Part shown: positions 17,715 through 26,989 of the stretch, in pieces | Position numbering within the stretch: position 1 is the first letter of the stretch | How the letters are laid out: each line of letters starts with the position of its first letter | DNA from: a virus | IMG/VR virus record: IMGVR_UViG_3300032278_000023 | Span: 1 to 43,000 of that record | Reading direction: 5' to 3' (one strand) | Length of the DNA: 43,000 nucleotides | Notes under the pieces: model-generated | Databases searched by the model: none | What the model was told of the DNA's origin: nothing | Seen by the model: the letters and a program-made list of their open reading frames with translations, nothing else | Translations under genes and position numbers: made by a program

Positions 17715-20700
17715 ATGACAGTATCAACGACAGCGACCAGAGTGCAATATGACGGGAACGGTACAACAACCGCCTTCGCCGTACCGTTCAAGTTCCTGGC
17801 CGATACAGACTTGGTGGTCATCGTTCGGATCACATCTGTCTTGGTTGACGAAACGAAGACCCTCACTTCTCACTACTCGGTGAGTGGCGCGGGTACACCT
17901 TCGGGCGGCACGGTGACCATGCACACTCCCCCGGAACCGACCGAGACGGTGCTGATCTATAACAACACACCCCTGACTCAAAGCGTTGACTATGTGTCCG
18001 GGGATGCCTTCCCCGCCGAGACGCATGAGCAGGCCCTGGACAAGTTGACCCTCCAGCAGCAGCGCACCCGAGACTTGGTCGCGCGGTCTATCGCTATGGA
18101 CGACGGCGATCCAGCAGACACTGGACCCTACAACGCCCAGGCCCTACGTCTGGGAAATCTGGGTACGCCCACAGGGTCTTTGGATGCGGCTACCAAGGGA
18201 TATGTGGATGTAGCGGTGGTGAATGCGGGGCTGGTCATTCCCTCTGGAGTGACCTCCAACCATTCCGAAACAGACGGTGGCGGTGCTGGGGTCGAACGAT
18301 CTCTCGGAGAGAGATGGAGTGAGCGGCGGAACCCGCTCGATTTCGGAGCTGTGGGCGATGGCTCTACCGACGATAGCGAGGCGATACAGAGGTGTTTGTT
18401 CGCGGTACGAGACAACGGCGGGATCGTTAGCTTCCCATTTCAGAAAACCTTCATGTGCCAGAACTTGGATCTCCAGTTCGGCCCAGAATACGGTGATACA
18501 AGCCCACTCATTATAGAGGGGAATGGGTCCGTACTAAAGGCCCACCCTGATCTTGGTAGCGACCCCCCTGTGCATCCAGATTACAACGAGAGGCTGTTAA
18601 ACATTGCCCAAGGAACGACTGCTAAGTATCTCGTTATTCGTGATTTGATCTTTGATGGCAACAATCTGGATACCACCTATAAGCACCTAGTTAGGCTTAG
18701 CTGCGATGGGGTACATCTGGAGAACTGCCGATTCACCAACTTCAAACAGGGCGGGTTAGACCTAGTTGCTCATAAGGCTTTTCTGCTGAATTGCGAGTTC
18801 GATAATTTGGGTGACACAGATAGATTCGCAGGGGTGGCTCTTGAATCATCTTTCGGCGGGTTAACGACATGGCATCAGCAGCCGCGAGATATACGGATCA
18901 TTGGGTGTCACTTCCACGATCTCCGCTGGTACGGGATGCTTTATGATGGTCGCCGTGCCGTGATCGAAGGGTGCATCTTTGAAAACATTGTCGATACTGC
19001 CGTTCGTATTAGATACAGGGATGCGTCCCCGGCATACGACGTACAGATTATTAACAATATCGTGAGGGGCATAAGGGTTCACGAAGACCCGGACGAGGGC
19101 ATTTCCTTCGGTATCGGCATTGCGCTTGAGGCGGCTGAAGGAATCCGCATCAGCGGAAATCAAATCAGAGACTGCGATAAATACGGCATCCGGATTCTCG
19201 ACTGCGCCTATGTGGATGTGTCGAATAACGTGATCGGGAACATTGGCCGAGCCGACGAGGATGAGTCCTGCGATATAGATGGCGACACAACTTTCACGAT
19301 GGATAATGTCAACAATATCGGCGGTTCGAAGATGGACGTTGATCCGGGGGTGCGGGTTGTTCACGACGCCTTTGAAACAGATCCAGGGACATATGTCGTG
19401 TCAGCCGACTCCGGCTCGGATACTGTTACTTTGGATGTAGCGGCCATCTCTGCTCCCGGTGAGGACCAGACGGTTACATTCATCACGGGCGGATATTGCA
19501 TTGCTCTGGAGGCCAAAAAAACTGGGGCCGGGACAGCGGTATATGCCGATGATCGCAGGACGCGCAACATCTCGATCACCGATAACGTATTTTATGATGA
19601 TGGCATACTCTTTAACGAGAACGAAGTGGGGACCGGATCGGCAGGGGGCCGAGTTGGTGGTCATCGGGTGCCTATAACACGCGGCGGGATTATGGTGGAT
19701 ACGTTGTCCGGGGTGGCCGACGCGGTCGAGAATGTCTCCGTGAAGGGCAACGTCTTTTCACCCGAGCTATTCAACAACAAGCAATCTGACTACGGTGTAA
19801 TGCAATATGTCGAATTTGGGAACATGCTGTGGAAGCCTCAATATGACAACGTAGTATCAGGCAATGTCGGTTTGGAGCAGACGATTACGAAGGCGTCAGA
19901 GGCTTACTTCCCGCTTGAGGATTTGTTTATCGGTGACGAGGTAACATTCGTGGTGACTGGAAGCACCACGCTGACCCGATGCGAGTTCGGTCGCCATGGG
20001 ATGAGGATGACTCTCATCTGGGCTGCGGGGGCCACTTTTTCTATTGCCAATATGTACCCCGCTGACGATACAGACACCTTTGCTTTAAGGGACAACAATA
20101 ACGCACTCGGCTTCCAGGCCGGGGATAGCATCACGTTTGAGTGCGTGGAGACACAGTTCGTAGATCGCACTTGCGATACATATAATGTCGGCGGATCTGG
20201 CTCTTCGGTAATAACTATTGATAACTCCGATGCCCTCTTATGCGGTATGAGCGTTTCCGGGCCTGGGATTCCATACGATACAGCGGTAGAACGCATAGAC
20301 ACGATTGACCCCCCTTCTTTTATCATGGCTAATGGAGCGGGGATCGCGGGCACGGCGAATAGAGTGGCTACAGCGGCTGGTACTAATGTGCCGCTCACTT
20401 TTACGTCGCGAACATGGCACGAGGTCAGCCGCAGCACCAAGGTCGATGCATCGGGGGTGTCTACGCTGGACGACTCGGGAACCCCAAGCGTAGCGGGCGG
20501 GAATCTGTTCTTAACCGGAGGGACAACTGCCATTACTTACTTCGATGATGGCGTGGTGGGTCAAACTATTATGGTAAAGGCGGAACACGCGGTCCAGATT
20601 ACAGATGGAACCAACCTAGAGCTGGTGGGTCATTGCGTGATGGCGGATGGAGACTCGATTACGCTGACCATGTTTGAAGAGGATAAGTGGACTGAGATCA

Positions 20701-20720
20701 GTAGGAGCGACACCACATGA
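17715..20720 (+). CDS. Tailspike 1: T7-type tail-binding domain plus right-handed beta-helix
   Basis: This 1001-residue protein opens with a T7 gp17-type head-binding domain (about residues 1-130): TTAFAVPFKFLADTDLVV, then a QSVDYVSGDAFPAETHEQAL core and the LTLQQQRTRDL helix. A DAATKGYVDVAV trimerisation-type motif follows at about 155-170. From about 207 (LDFGAVGDGSTDDSEAIQ) begins a pectate-lyase-like beta-helix with repeated short strands such as VIEGCIFENI, IRISGNQIRDC and VDVSNNVIGN. The C-terminal 250 residues are Thr/Gly-rich beta structure. This layout is typical of receptor-binding spikes that bind or cut capsular or O-antigen polysaccharide; the substrate cannot be told. It follows the giant gene after nine bases and overlaps the next spike gene by ATGA. 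Confidence 0.9.
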   Translation: MTVSTTATRVQYDGNGTTTAFAVPFKFLADTDLVVIVRITSVLVDETKTLTSHYSVSGAGTPSGGTVTMHTPPEPTETVLIYNNTPLTQSVDYVSGDAFPAETHEQALDKLTLQQQRTRDLVARSIAMDDGDPADTGPYNAQALRLGNLGTPTGSLDAATKGYVDVAVVNAGLVIPSGVTSNHSETDGGGAGVERSLGERWSERRNPLDFGAVGDGSTDDSEAIQRCLFAVRDNGGIVSFPFQKTFMCQNLDLQFGPEYGDTSPLIIEGNGSVLKAHPDLGSDPPVHPDYNERLLNIAQGTTAKYLVIRDLIFDGNNLDTTYKHLVRLSCDGVHLENCRFTNFKQGGLDLVAHKAFLLNCEFDNLGDTDRFAGVALESSFGGLTTWHQQPRDIRIIGCHFHDLRWYGMLYDGRRAVIEGCIFENIVDTAVRIRYRDASPAYDVQIINNIVRGIRVHEDPDEGISFGIGIALEAAEGIRISGNQIRDCDKYGIRILDCAYVDVSNNVIGNIGRADEDESCDIDGDTTFTMDNVNNIGGSKMDVDPGVRVVHDAFETDPGTYVVSADSGSDTVTLDVAAISAPGEDQTVTFITGGYCIALEAKKTGAGTAVYADDRRTRNISITDNVFYDDGILFNENEVGTGSAGGRVGGHRVPITRGGIMVDTLSGVADAVENVSVKGNVFSPELFNNKQSDYGVMQYVEFGNMLWKPQYDNVVSGNVGLEQTITKASEAYFPLEDLFIGDEVTFVVTGSTTLTRCEFGRHGMRMTLIWAAGATFSIANMYPADDTDTFALRDNNNALGFQAGDSITFECVETQFVDRTCDTYNVGGSGSSVITIDNSDALLCGMSVSGPGIPYDTAVERIDTIDPPSFIMANGAGIAGTANRVATAAGTNVPLTFTSRTWHEVSRSTKVDASGVSTLDDSGTPSVAGGNLFLTGGTTAITYFDDGVVGQTIMVKAEHAVQITDGTNLELVGHCVMADGDSITLTMFEEDKWTEISRSDTT

Positions 20721-23700
20721 TAACCAGCACAACGACCCGTGAAACCTACTCAGGAGACGGCGTAACCACTACGTTTGCTGTGCCTTTCAAGTTCCTCGCC
20801 TCTGGCGATCTTGTTGTGGTGAAGCGCACCTCTTTGACATACGAATCAGCACCGGACTGGGCTCCGCTCACTGCCTACGTTGCGGATAACATAGTTCACG
20901 GTGTTCACCTTCTTTACACCGATCACATCTACAAGTGTACTGTAGCTGGAACATCCTCTGCCTCCTCTGGGCCTGAGTGGAGTGGATCGCCCACTGGCAC
21001 GGGGGCTGCCATCAGTGACGGCGTCAGCTTGTTATGGGCGTTTGTAACGCGCGACGGACTGTCGAGTGACCAAGCCCTGTCCACCCACTACACGGTATTG
21101 GGTGCGGGTGACGCCTCGGGTGGATCAGTCACTTTCTTGCCTGACTACATCCCGGCGGTAGGCGAAGAGGTGATTATCTACAACGATCCCGCGCTGACCC
21201 AGGAGGTGGACTATGTAAGTGGCGATTCGTTCCCTGCGGAGACGCACGAGACGGCGCTTGACCGGGTGACTCTCCAGCAGAAGAGGACTCGCGAGATTGC
21301 GGAACGTGCGCTGGGTCTACCGGACAGGGACATAGACGGGGCGGGTGCGTATGACGCACACCTTAACCGTATCAAGAACCTCTCCGCGCCCACCCTGGCT
21401 GCCGATGCTGCGACCAAAACCTATGTCGATGTGGCGGTGACCAATGCAGCGTTTTCTGAGCCCACCGGGATCGTCGCCACTGGCTCCAGCGAGCCGCGAG
21501 ATTTGGCCGACCGCTGGGCACAGCAGTTCAACGTCAAAGACTACGGCGCAGATGATACGGGTCTTGTTAATACGACCGCCTACATCCAGGCTGCACTGGA
21601 TGCGTGCAACACCGCAGGGGGCGGTACTGTCTACTTTCCGAAAGGAGATTATCTGGTCATCGATGCGGGTGACGATACGGCTCTGCTTGTGTATGACAAC
21701 ACTCGGATAGTCTGCGACCACGATGCCTGGATCAAGACCGCAACCGCAGACATCTCGATCTTCAGGAATGCCTCATTCGGCTCCTTCGCTGAACCGGGTG
21801 GGTGGACGGGCGGCAACTCCAACATCGAGATGGATCATGTCAATGTGGACAGCTCCGCCGTCGTCAGTGGCTGGGTGGGGGCATCTGCCCCGGCTCATGG
21901 CGTCTTCCATTTTGAGAATGTGTCTGGTTTGTCTATCCATCACTGCACGATCCTGAACGCATCCAAGACTGCAATACGGATGAGGCACAACGACAACTTC
22001 GACATCTCGCACAACGAGATCGATGGGTCTGGCATTGCACAGAAGTCGACCAACCTGGGCTCACATTCGTCCACACCTGCCGGACATGATGTTCAGTACG
22101 GACACGCCATCAACGGAGGGGGCGATCATCAGGGGATCATAACATCGAATAGGCTCCTGCGGACATGGGGCGCTGTGATTGTGATGTTTAGCAATTACGG
22201 AGAGGCGGGCCCGGAATCTTACGACATCATCATATCCGACAACTACATCGAGGGTGGCGAGGACAACGGTATACGACTCCAGCCGGCGGGGGAGAATGAC
22301 GATGCCGATGATTGGTACGAGGGTCCGTATAACCCCGAGACTCTGTATAACATTCACATCGTGAACAACACGATCAAGGACTGTATAGGCCACTTCATCC
22401 GGGCGCAGGGCAACCAGCTCGTGATCTCGGGAAACATTCTGGTGAAGGATGTAATGTGGAACCGAGGTGCTGACCCGCACACAGCAATCCTGACCGGATC
22501 CACATGGCCGTACTTGCAGAAGCTGGACAATGGAGATGCAGGAGTAGGGATAGCCATCGCCACGGGTGGCGACGATGTGATCTGTACGGGAAACATTATC
22601 CGCACCAATACCAGTATCGAGAACGGCAAGATACAGGGTCCAGCGTTTGATAGTGGCATTACCGTCCGGGTGGATTATGCAAATTACTTCGGTGCCAAGC
22701 GTTCCAAGATTGTCATATCCAATAATGTCATCGACGGGTGTAGGGCGGGGGTAGACATATACGGTGGCACTAACGACTTGGAGCTGATTGAAGACGTAAT
22801 CATATCGGACAATGTGATAGCCCTCGATCAGAACGATGTAGATTCCACTGCGGACTGGACTACTGCCACAGGGTATGCAGTCGGACAAGTGGTGAAGAGA
22901 GCGACTCCTGGGACTGGACAACTCAATCGGTATGTCTGCACCGATGCCATCACTGCCAGCGACACGGAGCCGGATGGCACTTACCCAGGACAGGTGGCTC
23001 TTCCTCTGCCTGATCCGCCGACAGGGTGGTCAAATGGCCCGATAGCCGATGACGATGGGTTCTGGGAGTTGTTGTCAACGACAGAGGTGGCGGGTTGTAT
23101 ACGAGTTAATGCGATGCCTAATCGGATAACCATCAGCGGCAACAACTGTTCCTATGGCAAACATGGGATATCGATAGCCGGCGGAACCTTTCCATCGGAA
23201 CTCCTCTCCGCCACCACCGTCGATGGCGGAACCACTGTTACCTTAACCGGGGGCACCACCACAGAGATCGTGCGCCCTGGCATGGTATTAGCGCAGTACG
23301 ACGCGGCTCGGGGAACCATTCGACGCTACACGCGGGTGGTGATGACTGACTGCGAAATGACCGCCTCTTCAGCCGTCATCACGATGAGTGACACAGGCGC
23401 TGGGCTGAGCGAACTACAAAAGGGCATGAATGCGTATGGCCCAGGGATACCTGCGGGTGCGAAAATCTTGTCCGTTATTGTGGACACTTCGGTGACTCTG
23501 GACGCGGTGGTGACCATCACACATGACCCGTCAGTCGGGGCGCCGCTTACGGGTGCCACCATAGTGTTTGAAGATCCGCACACCAGAGTAGTGGCGATAA
23601 CGAATACCACTCAGTTCACCGTAGACCACGCACCTACATTTACCGGAGCCGTCTCCTTCAGTTTCTACGCGAGGTCACAGAATGTAACCGTCACCGACAA

Positions 23701-24352
23701 CATCTGCTGGAACAATGACGCCGAAGCTGACGGCGGGTATGGAATCTATCTTGTCGATACAGAGGGGTTTGTTATATCCGGCAATAGATGTTTCGATGAC
23801 CGAAGCACAGCAAGACAGAACGGTATACGGATTCAAGATGTGGATAGTGGCGTGGTTATGGGAAACGTCCTTACCAAAACCGCCGATGCGGTGGATGGTA
23901 TAGGTGGCAACGCCGAGTCGGTCACCAATACCCAGGTCTTCGGGAACGTACCGGCATCCCACAGCGTGTTTAACAAGTTCCATCTCGGCCAAGTTGCCGG
24001 GGAAGACGAATCTTTGCATAGATGGAGAGTCGCCACAGAATACATAGCGGTTCCTGCCGTTACACATATCCCCGATAGCGCAGCCCCAAGCAACTCCCAG
24101 TCAGTGACCTTCAGCGCCTTCTCCGGGCTGACCCGTCCAAACTCTGCGGTGGTTGTGGGTGCGTGTATGGGGGACGATACAGCAGCACCTGCGGAGCTTA
24201 TATTCTCCGGGGTTGTCACATCGTCTACCGCAGTACGCATCAAGGTAGTCAACGTCGGGAATACCGACTTCGCTGGAGGCGTTATGAAGTTCACAGTGCA
24301 TGTTTTGCAGACTACCGGGGCTCCATCAGCAGCGTCGGGTCTTCTAATCTGA
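20717..24352 (+). CDS. Tailspike 2: T7-type tail-binding domain, CBM-like inserts and beta-helix
   Basis: This 1211-residue protein starts with the same head-binding fold as spike 1 (TTTFAVPFKFLASGDLVV; SGDSFPAETHETAL; LQQKRTREIAERAL). That fold is interrupted at about residues 45-115 by a small aromatic module (TAYVADNIVHG, YKCTVAGTSS, ending in DGVSLLWAF) that resembles a carbohydrate-binding module. A pectate-lyase/GH28-like beta-helix begins at about 272 (VKDYGADDTG; AGGGTVYFPKGDYLV) with repeats such as IIISDNYIEGG and IVISNNVIDGC. A second module of the same pattern lies at about 709-786 (TGYAVGQVV, RYVCTD, DDGFWELL). The gene overlaps spike 1 (ATGA) and fibre 3 (TGATG). Two complete head-binding domains in consecutive genes is unusual, since co-mounted spikes often branch from one adaptor. 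Confidence 0.9.
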   Translation: MITSTTTRETYSGDGVTTTFAVPFKFLASGDLVVVKRTSLTYESAPDWAPLTAYVADNIVHGVHLLYTDHIYKCTVAGTSSASSGPEWSGSPTGTGAAISDGVSLLWAFVTRDGLSSDQALSTHYTVLGAGDASGGSVTFLPDYIPAVGEEVIIYNDPALTQEVDYVSGDSFPAETHETALDRVTLQQKRTREIAERALGLPDRDIDGAGAYDAHLNRIKNLSAPTLAADAATKTYVDVAVTNAAFSEPTGIVATGSSEPRDLADRWAQQFNVKDYGADDTGLVNTTAYIQAALDACNTAGGGTVYFPKGDYLVIDAGDDTALLVYDNTRIVCDHDAWIKTATADISIFRNASFGSFAEPGGWTGGNSNIEMDHVNVDSSAVVSGWVGASAPAHGVFHFENVSGLSIHHCTILNASKTAIRMRHNDNFDISHNEIDGSGIAQKSTNLGSHSSTPAGHDVQYGHAINGGGDHQGIITSNRLLRTWGAVIVMFSNYGEAGPESYDIIISDNYIEGGEDNGIRLQPAGENDDADDWYEGPYNPETLYNIHIVNNTIKDCIGHFIRAQGNQLVISGNILVKDVMWNRGADPHTAILTGSTWPYLQKLDNGDAGVGIAIATGGDDVICTGNIIRTNTSIENGKIQGPAFDSGITVRVDYANYFGAKRSKIVISNNVIDGCRAGVDIYGGTNDLELIEDVIISDNVIALDQNDVDSTADWTTATGYAVGQVVKRATPGTGQLNRYVCTDAITASDTEPDGTYPGQVALPLPDPPTGWSNGPIADDDGFWELLSTTEVAGCIRVNAMPNRITISGNNCSYGKHGISIAGGTFPSELLSATTVDGGTTVTLTGGTTTEIVRPGMVLAQYDAARGTIRRYTRVVMTDCEMTASSAVITMSDTGAGLSELQKGMNAYGPGIPAGAKILSVIVDTSVTLDAVVTITHDPSVGAPLTGATIVFEDPHTRVVAITNTTQFTVDHAPTFTGAVSFSFYARSQNVTVTDNICWNNDAEADGGYGIYLVDTEGFVISGNRCFDDRSTARQNGIRIQDVDSGVVMGNVLTKTADAVDGIGGNAESVTNTQVFGNVPASHSVFNKFHLGQVAGEDESLHRWRVATEYIAVPAVTHIPDSAAPSNSQSVTFSAFSGLTRPNSAVVVGACMGDDTAAPAELIFSGVVTSSTAVRIKVVNVGNTDFAGGVMKFTVHVLQTTGAPSAASGLLI

Positions 24353-25260
24353 TGTCTGATCTTCGGGACAAGGTGACGCGGAAGAACCTGCCGAAGGGCC
24401 GGGACGGGGAATATCTTGTTATTGATTCCCGAATGCCTCGGGGCTTGCGGTGGCGCAAAGGCGTAGACCGCCTTGTCACCGATATGGCCCCCGTGCTAGC
24501 AGGCGACCTAGACGCCAACGACAAAAGCATTACCGACATCAACAACCTGACCTTTCACGACGGCCAGGGCGAAGTCGCAGGTATCGACAACGAGAACCTT
24601 GTGGACAAGACCGCAGCCGAGACGATCAACGGGGCCTGGACCCACGGTGCCGCCATCGCCATGGGTGGCAACAAGATCACCGGGGTGGGTGATCCCACAC
24701 TGGATCAGGACGCAGCGACCAAAACCTACGTTGACACGCAGCACGCTGGCTACCTCCGTGCCAGCCATACCATACCATCAGGCACCATCGCAACAACCGC
24801 CGCAGGTCAAACCCCTAACAACACGCCACATCTGAGTGGGTGGACGCTTCACGCCAATAGCGGGTGGTCTGAGTCCAGCGCAGAGTTGAAGTATGACGAT
24901 GTGTCCGGGTCAGATACGCGCCTGTTTCTGGTGAACTGGTCAGTCGGGTTCCAATATTTTTCTCTCAACAGGAACCTAGCTATTTATGGGAAGATCGAGA
25001 AGAAGCCTGACGGTGGAGCCTTTGCGGATGTGGCGGGGTCTTTAGAATTGAGTTCAAACGGCCATTACGGCACTTGGTTCGCGTATTACTTCATGCACCA
25101 CAATGTGTCTGGCAGTTGCATTGTGTCGATGCAGGAGGATGACGTTATCAAATTCCGATATGGCACGTATAACGTCGCGGCGGCTGCTTACAGCGCCATT
25201 GCGTCGGCTGCACTCCCCAGCGTACCGGGCGCGGCCTTGACGATCACGCCGATCAGTTGA
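24352..25260 (+). CDS. Third tail fibre / receptor-binding protein
   Basis: This 302-residue protein starts at the ATG that shares its A with the stop of spike 2. The N-terminal part (MSDLRDKVTRKNLPKGRDGEY region) is basic. It is followed by fibre-type motifs: ITDINNLTFHDGQGEVAGID, MGGNKITGVGDPTLDQDAAT and KTYVDTQHAGYL, seen in many phage fibre proteins. The C-terminal 170 residues look like a compact beta-sandwich tip (WTLHANSGWSE, then IYGKIEKK and IVSMQEDDVIKFRY), reminiscent of trimeric C1q/TNF-like tip domains. It lacks the T7 head-binding domain of the two spikes, so it may attach through one of them or be a separate tip. The motif call is reasonably firm and the attachment is inference. 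Confidence 0.8.
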   Translation: MSDLRDKVTRKNLPKGRDGEYLVIDSRMPRGLRWRKGVDRLVTDMAPVLAGDLDANDKSITDINNLTFHDGQGEVAGIDNENLVDKTAAETINGAWTHGAAIAMGGNKITGVGDPTLDQDAATKTYVDTQHAGYLRASHTIPSGTIATTAAGQTPNNTPHLSGWTLHANSGWSESSAELKYDDVSGSDTRLFLVNWSVGFQYFSLNRNLAIYGKIEKKPDGGAFADVAGSLELSSNGHYGTWFAYYFMHHNVSGSCIVSMQEDDVIKFRYGTYNVAAAAYSAIASAALPSVPGAALTITPIS

Positions 25261-25276
25261 TGGAAGAGAGAAGTTT

Positions 25277-25489
25277 ATGAGCAACCACAAATTTGAGGAC
25301 ATAGCGGTGAGGAACCACGCTACGGGTCTGCGTTCGGCAGCCGAGGTGTTTGGCGATTTTAGCCTGGAGCAACTTGGTAAACTGGATGAGATCACTGAGA
25401 TTCTGGAGGCACTGCCGGCTGTGACTGTTGATGATGAACTGGATTCTGTGCTGGAATCGTTGAGAGAGATGAGGGATCGAGATGCCTAA
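25277..25489 (+). CDS. Small acidic protein of unknown function
   Basis: This is 70 residues, with a good ribosome binding site (GGAAGAGAG) and an 8-base overlap with the next gene. The second half is helical and acidic (LEQLGKLDEITEILEALP, then LDSVLESLREMRD). There is no membrane segment and no known motif. It sits between the fibre and lysis genes, so it could belong to either group; a fibre chaperone or lysis accessory is conceivable but there is no direct evidence. Confidence 0.6.
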   Translation: MSNHKFEDIAVRNHATGLRSAAEVFGDFSLEQLGKLDEITEILEALPAVTVDDELDSVLESLREMRDRDA

Positions 25490-25766
25490 TGGGAATGGGA
25501 ATAGTTTGCTGAGTCAGATCGCGTACCCCGTGCTGGTTGCGACACTGATTGCCATCGCTGCATTCACCAGTAGCCGCGCTGGACACGATGACCTTGACCG
25601 GGTGGAGCGCAAGGGGGAAGAGCGAGAAGAGCGTGTCCTGGCCGAGATCGAAAAGGTCGAGGAAACGGTGGCCGGGCTGGAGGAAAAAGTCCACAAGGCC
25701 GAGGTAGAACAGGCAGAGTTCCGAGCCCAGGTCAGGGCTGCTTTAAGGATTTCCGAAGAGCAATGA
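25482..25766 (+). CDS. Membrane protein with coiled coil, possible holin
   Basis: This is 94 residues. One hydrophobic segment (about 13-30, YPVLVATLIAIAAF) follows a short polar N-terminus. The rest is a long charged helix with heptad character (LDRVERKGEEREERVLAEIEKV and on). It lies immediately before the endolysin and overlaps its start by ATGA. A single-span membrane protein here may be a holin or holin partner. The long coiled coil is unusual for a holin, and a structural or spanin-like role remains possible. Confidence 0.65.
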   Translation: MPNGNGNSLLSQIAYPVLVATLIAIAAFTSSRAGHDDLDRVERKGEEREERVLAEIEKVEETVAGLEEKVHKAEVEQAEFRAQVRAALRISEEQ

Positions 25767-26107
25767 ATTTCCATCTTAAAAAAGGCGTGTCCTGCGTAGG
25801 CATCCGGCCCGAGATGCTTATCGGACTGATGATCGCCGAGTCTGTCTGGCATGAGTTTTCTATTCCGGGGGGTCTGGTGGTGACCAGCCTGACCGATGGC
25901 CGAGGCATACACCAAGACGGCTCACTGCATTTTGTGGGGTTGGGCGCTGACTTGAGAACCAACCATCAACTCCAGGGCGGCGTGCCGATCTCTGTCATGC
26001 CGGACCTGATGAAGCGTTTACGCTCAGAGCTGGGCGAGGAGTGGGATGTGATCCAAGAGCGCACCCACTGTCACATTGAATTTCAACTGAAAAAACGAAA
26101 GGACTAA
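25763..26107 (+). CDS. Endolysin, M15-type peptidoglycan peptidase
   Basis: This 114-residue protein shows the metal-binding pattern of M15 (VanY/D-Ala-D-Ala peptidase-like) enzymes. SLHFVGLGAD at 54-63 supplies His56 and Asp63 with the family spacing, and ERTHCH supplies Glu99 as candidate catalytic base and His102/His104. The preceding VVTSLTDG segment also fits the fold. It would cut peptide cross-links of the host wall at lysis. At 114 residues it is short, a bare catalytic domain with no wall-binding module. No signal peptide is seen, so release would depend on a holin. It lies between two small membrane proteins, with spanins downstream. Confidence 0.8.
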   Translation: MNFHLKKGVSCVGIRPEMLIGLMIAESVWHEFSIPGGLVVTSLTDGRGIHQDGSLHFVGLGADLRTNHQLQGGVPISVMPDLMKRLRSELGEEWDVIQERTHCHIEFQLKKRKD

Positions 26108-26108
26108 C

Positions 26109-26306
26109 ATGGACGCAATTAGTAATATTTTGAGCAGTTTGAATTTGGGGGAGTCTACCGTGATGTGGCTGCTGTTTGTCGCAGCGGCGCTTCGTGGGCT
26201 GGCGGCTACGGCGGCTGAATGGATTCCGAATGACAAGCTGGGCGGGTTGGCTGGCATCATCGACCTGATCGGTGGAAACAATCGGAACGCTTCGGGCAGC
26301 CAGTGA
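26109..26306 (+). CDS. Small membrane protein, candidate holin
   Basis: This is 65 residues with one clear hydrophobic segment (about 17-36, TVMWLLFVAAALRGLAATAA) and a second moderately hydrophobic one (LGGLAGIIDLIGG). It starts one base after the endolysin stop and overlaps the i-spanin start by ATGA. Size, position and hydrophobicity fit a holin better than the protein at 25482-25766, but I cannot decide which acts as holin and which as antiholin. Confidence 0.65.
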   Translation: MDAISNILSSLNLGESTVMWLLFVAAALRGLAATAAEWIPNDKLGGLAGIIDLIGGNNRNASGSQ

Positions 26307-26608
26307 TTGCATGGCTGAGTGTAGGGCTCGCTGGAGTGGTGTTAGGGCTGACCTTGGTCTGGCTCTACGCCCGCAGCGAGTACCGTCGCGGCAAGCTCCA
26401 GGCCGAGAAGGAAAGGGAACGCGATGATCTCACGAGGCTGGGCGTCATGGCTGAACACATCGGGCGACCTGTGGTGTCTGATCCTCATGCTCTCGCTGCT
26501 CGCTGGCTGCGCCGCCTGCGAAACAATGCGGGGGATGCCGATCCTCCCCCCGTGTCCGACGCCGACGATGGCGATGGTGGAGGAGGCGACCCAGGGCGCA
26601 CTCGATGA
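26303..26608 (+). CDS. Inner-membrane spanin (Rz-like)
   Basis: This is 101 residues. An N-terminal membrane anchor (about 3-22, AWLSVGLAGVVLGLTLVWLY) is followed by a charged periplasmic helix (RRGKLQAEKERERDDLTRL). This is the plan of Rz-type i-spanins, which join with an outer-membrane lipoprotein to fuse the two membranes in the last step of lysis. A lipoprotein gene with a lipobox starts inside it in the +1 frame at 26424, exactly as in Rz/Rz1. The C-terminal 35 residues, in the overlapped part, are Asp/Gly/Pro-rich and likely shaped by the other frame. Confidence 0.8.
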   Translation: MIAWLSVGLAGVVLGLTLVWLYARSEYRRGKLQAEKERERDDLTRLGVMAEHIGRPVVSDPHALAARWLRRLRNNAGDADPPPVSDADDGDGGGGDPGRTR

Positions 26609-26678
26609 TGCCCCGGCTACCCTGTTCTATCTCGCCCAGTTGGAGAACTACTGCGATGGCATCCAGGCCATTCGCTGA
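26424..26678 (+). CDS. Outer-membrane spanin lipoprotein (Rz1-like), embedded
   Basis: This is 84 residues, with most of its signal region overlapping the i-spanin gene in the +1 frame. The hydrophobic signal (about 16-28) ends in LLAGC, a proper lipobox, giving a lipidated Cys29. The mature protein begins with a proline-rich stretch (MPILPPCPTP) typical of Rz1 proteins. It would sit in the outer membrane facing the periplasm and bind the i-spanin. A Gram-negative host follows from this pair. The stop shares bases with the start of the next gene (TGATG). Confidence 0.82.
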   Translation: MISRGWASWLNTSGDLWCLILMLSLLAGCAACETMRGMPILPPCPTPTMAMVEEATQGALDDAPATLFYLAQLENYCDGIQAIR

Positions 26679-26989
26679 TGCCGAAGGGCGCACCCGGAAA
26701 GGTGAAGCCTGGGCAGCGGGAGAAATCGATTGAGCGGACGAAGCGCGAGGGGGATTTGGAGGCACTGGCCGCTGTCTGGTGTGAGCTTCAGTTTGCCCTG
26801 TCCAACCTCCCTCCCACCCCTGCCGAATTGGATCGCGTGCGCCTCGGGCCAGACCCGCCTATCGGGTACTCGTTGCTGCCAAAGGACAGGGACGGTTTGA
26901 CTGTCCACCGATGGCGACGGTCAGGCCGTGCTGGGCCTAGTTTCACCCCCCAATGCAGAGGAGACAATGATGGGGGAACCCAAAGATGA
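26678..26989 (+). CDS. Small basic protein of unknown function
   Basis: This is 103 residues. The N-terminus is lysine/arginine-rich (PKGAPGKVKPGQREKSIERTKR), then comes a helix (DLEALAAVWCELQFALSNL), and the C-terminus is Arg/Gly-rich and disordered-looking. The start overlaps the o-spanin stop and the 3' end overlaps the next gene by about 20 bases. Codon third positions are GC-rich as in neighbours, so it is probably real. A nucleic-acid-binding role is possible from charge only; no family recognised. Confidence 0.55.
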   Translation: MPKGAPGKVKPGQREKSIERTKREGDLEALAAVWCELQFALSNLPPTPAELDRVRLGPDPPIGYSLLPKDRDGLTVHRWRRSGRAGPSFTPQCRGDNDGGTQR

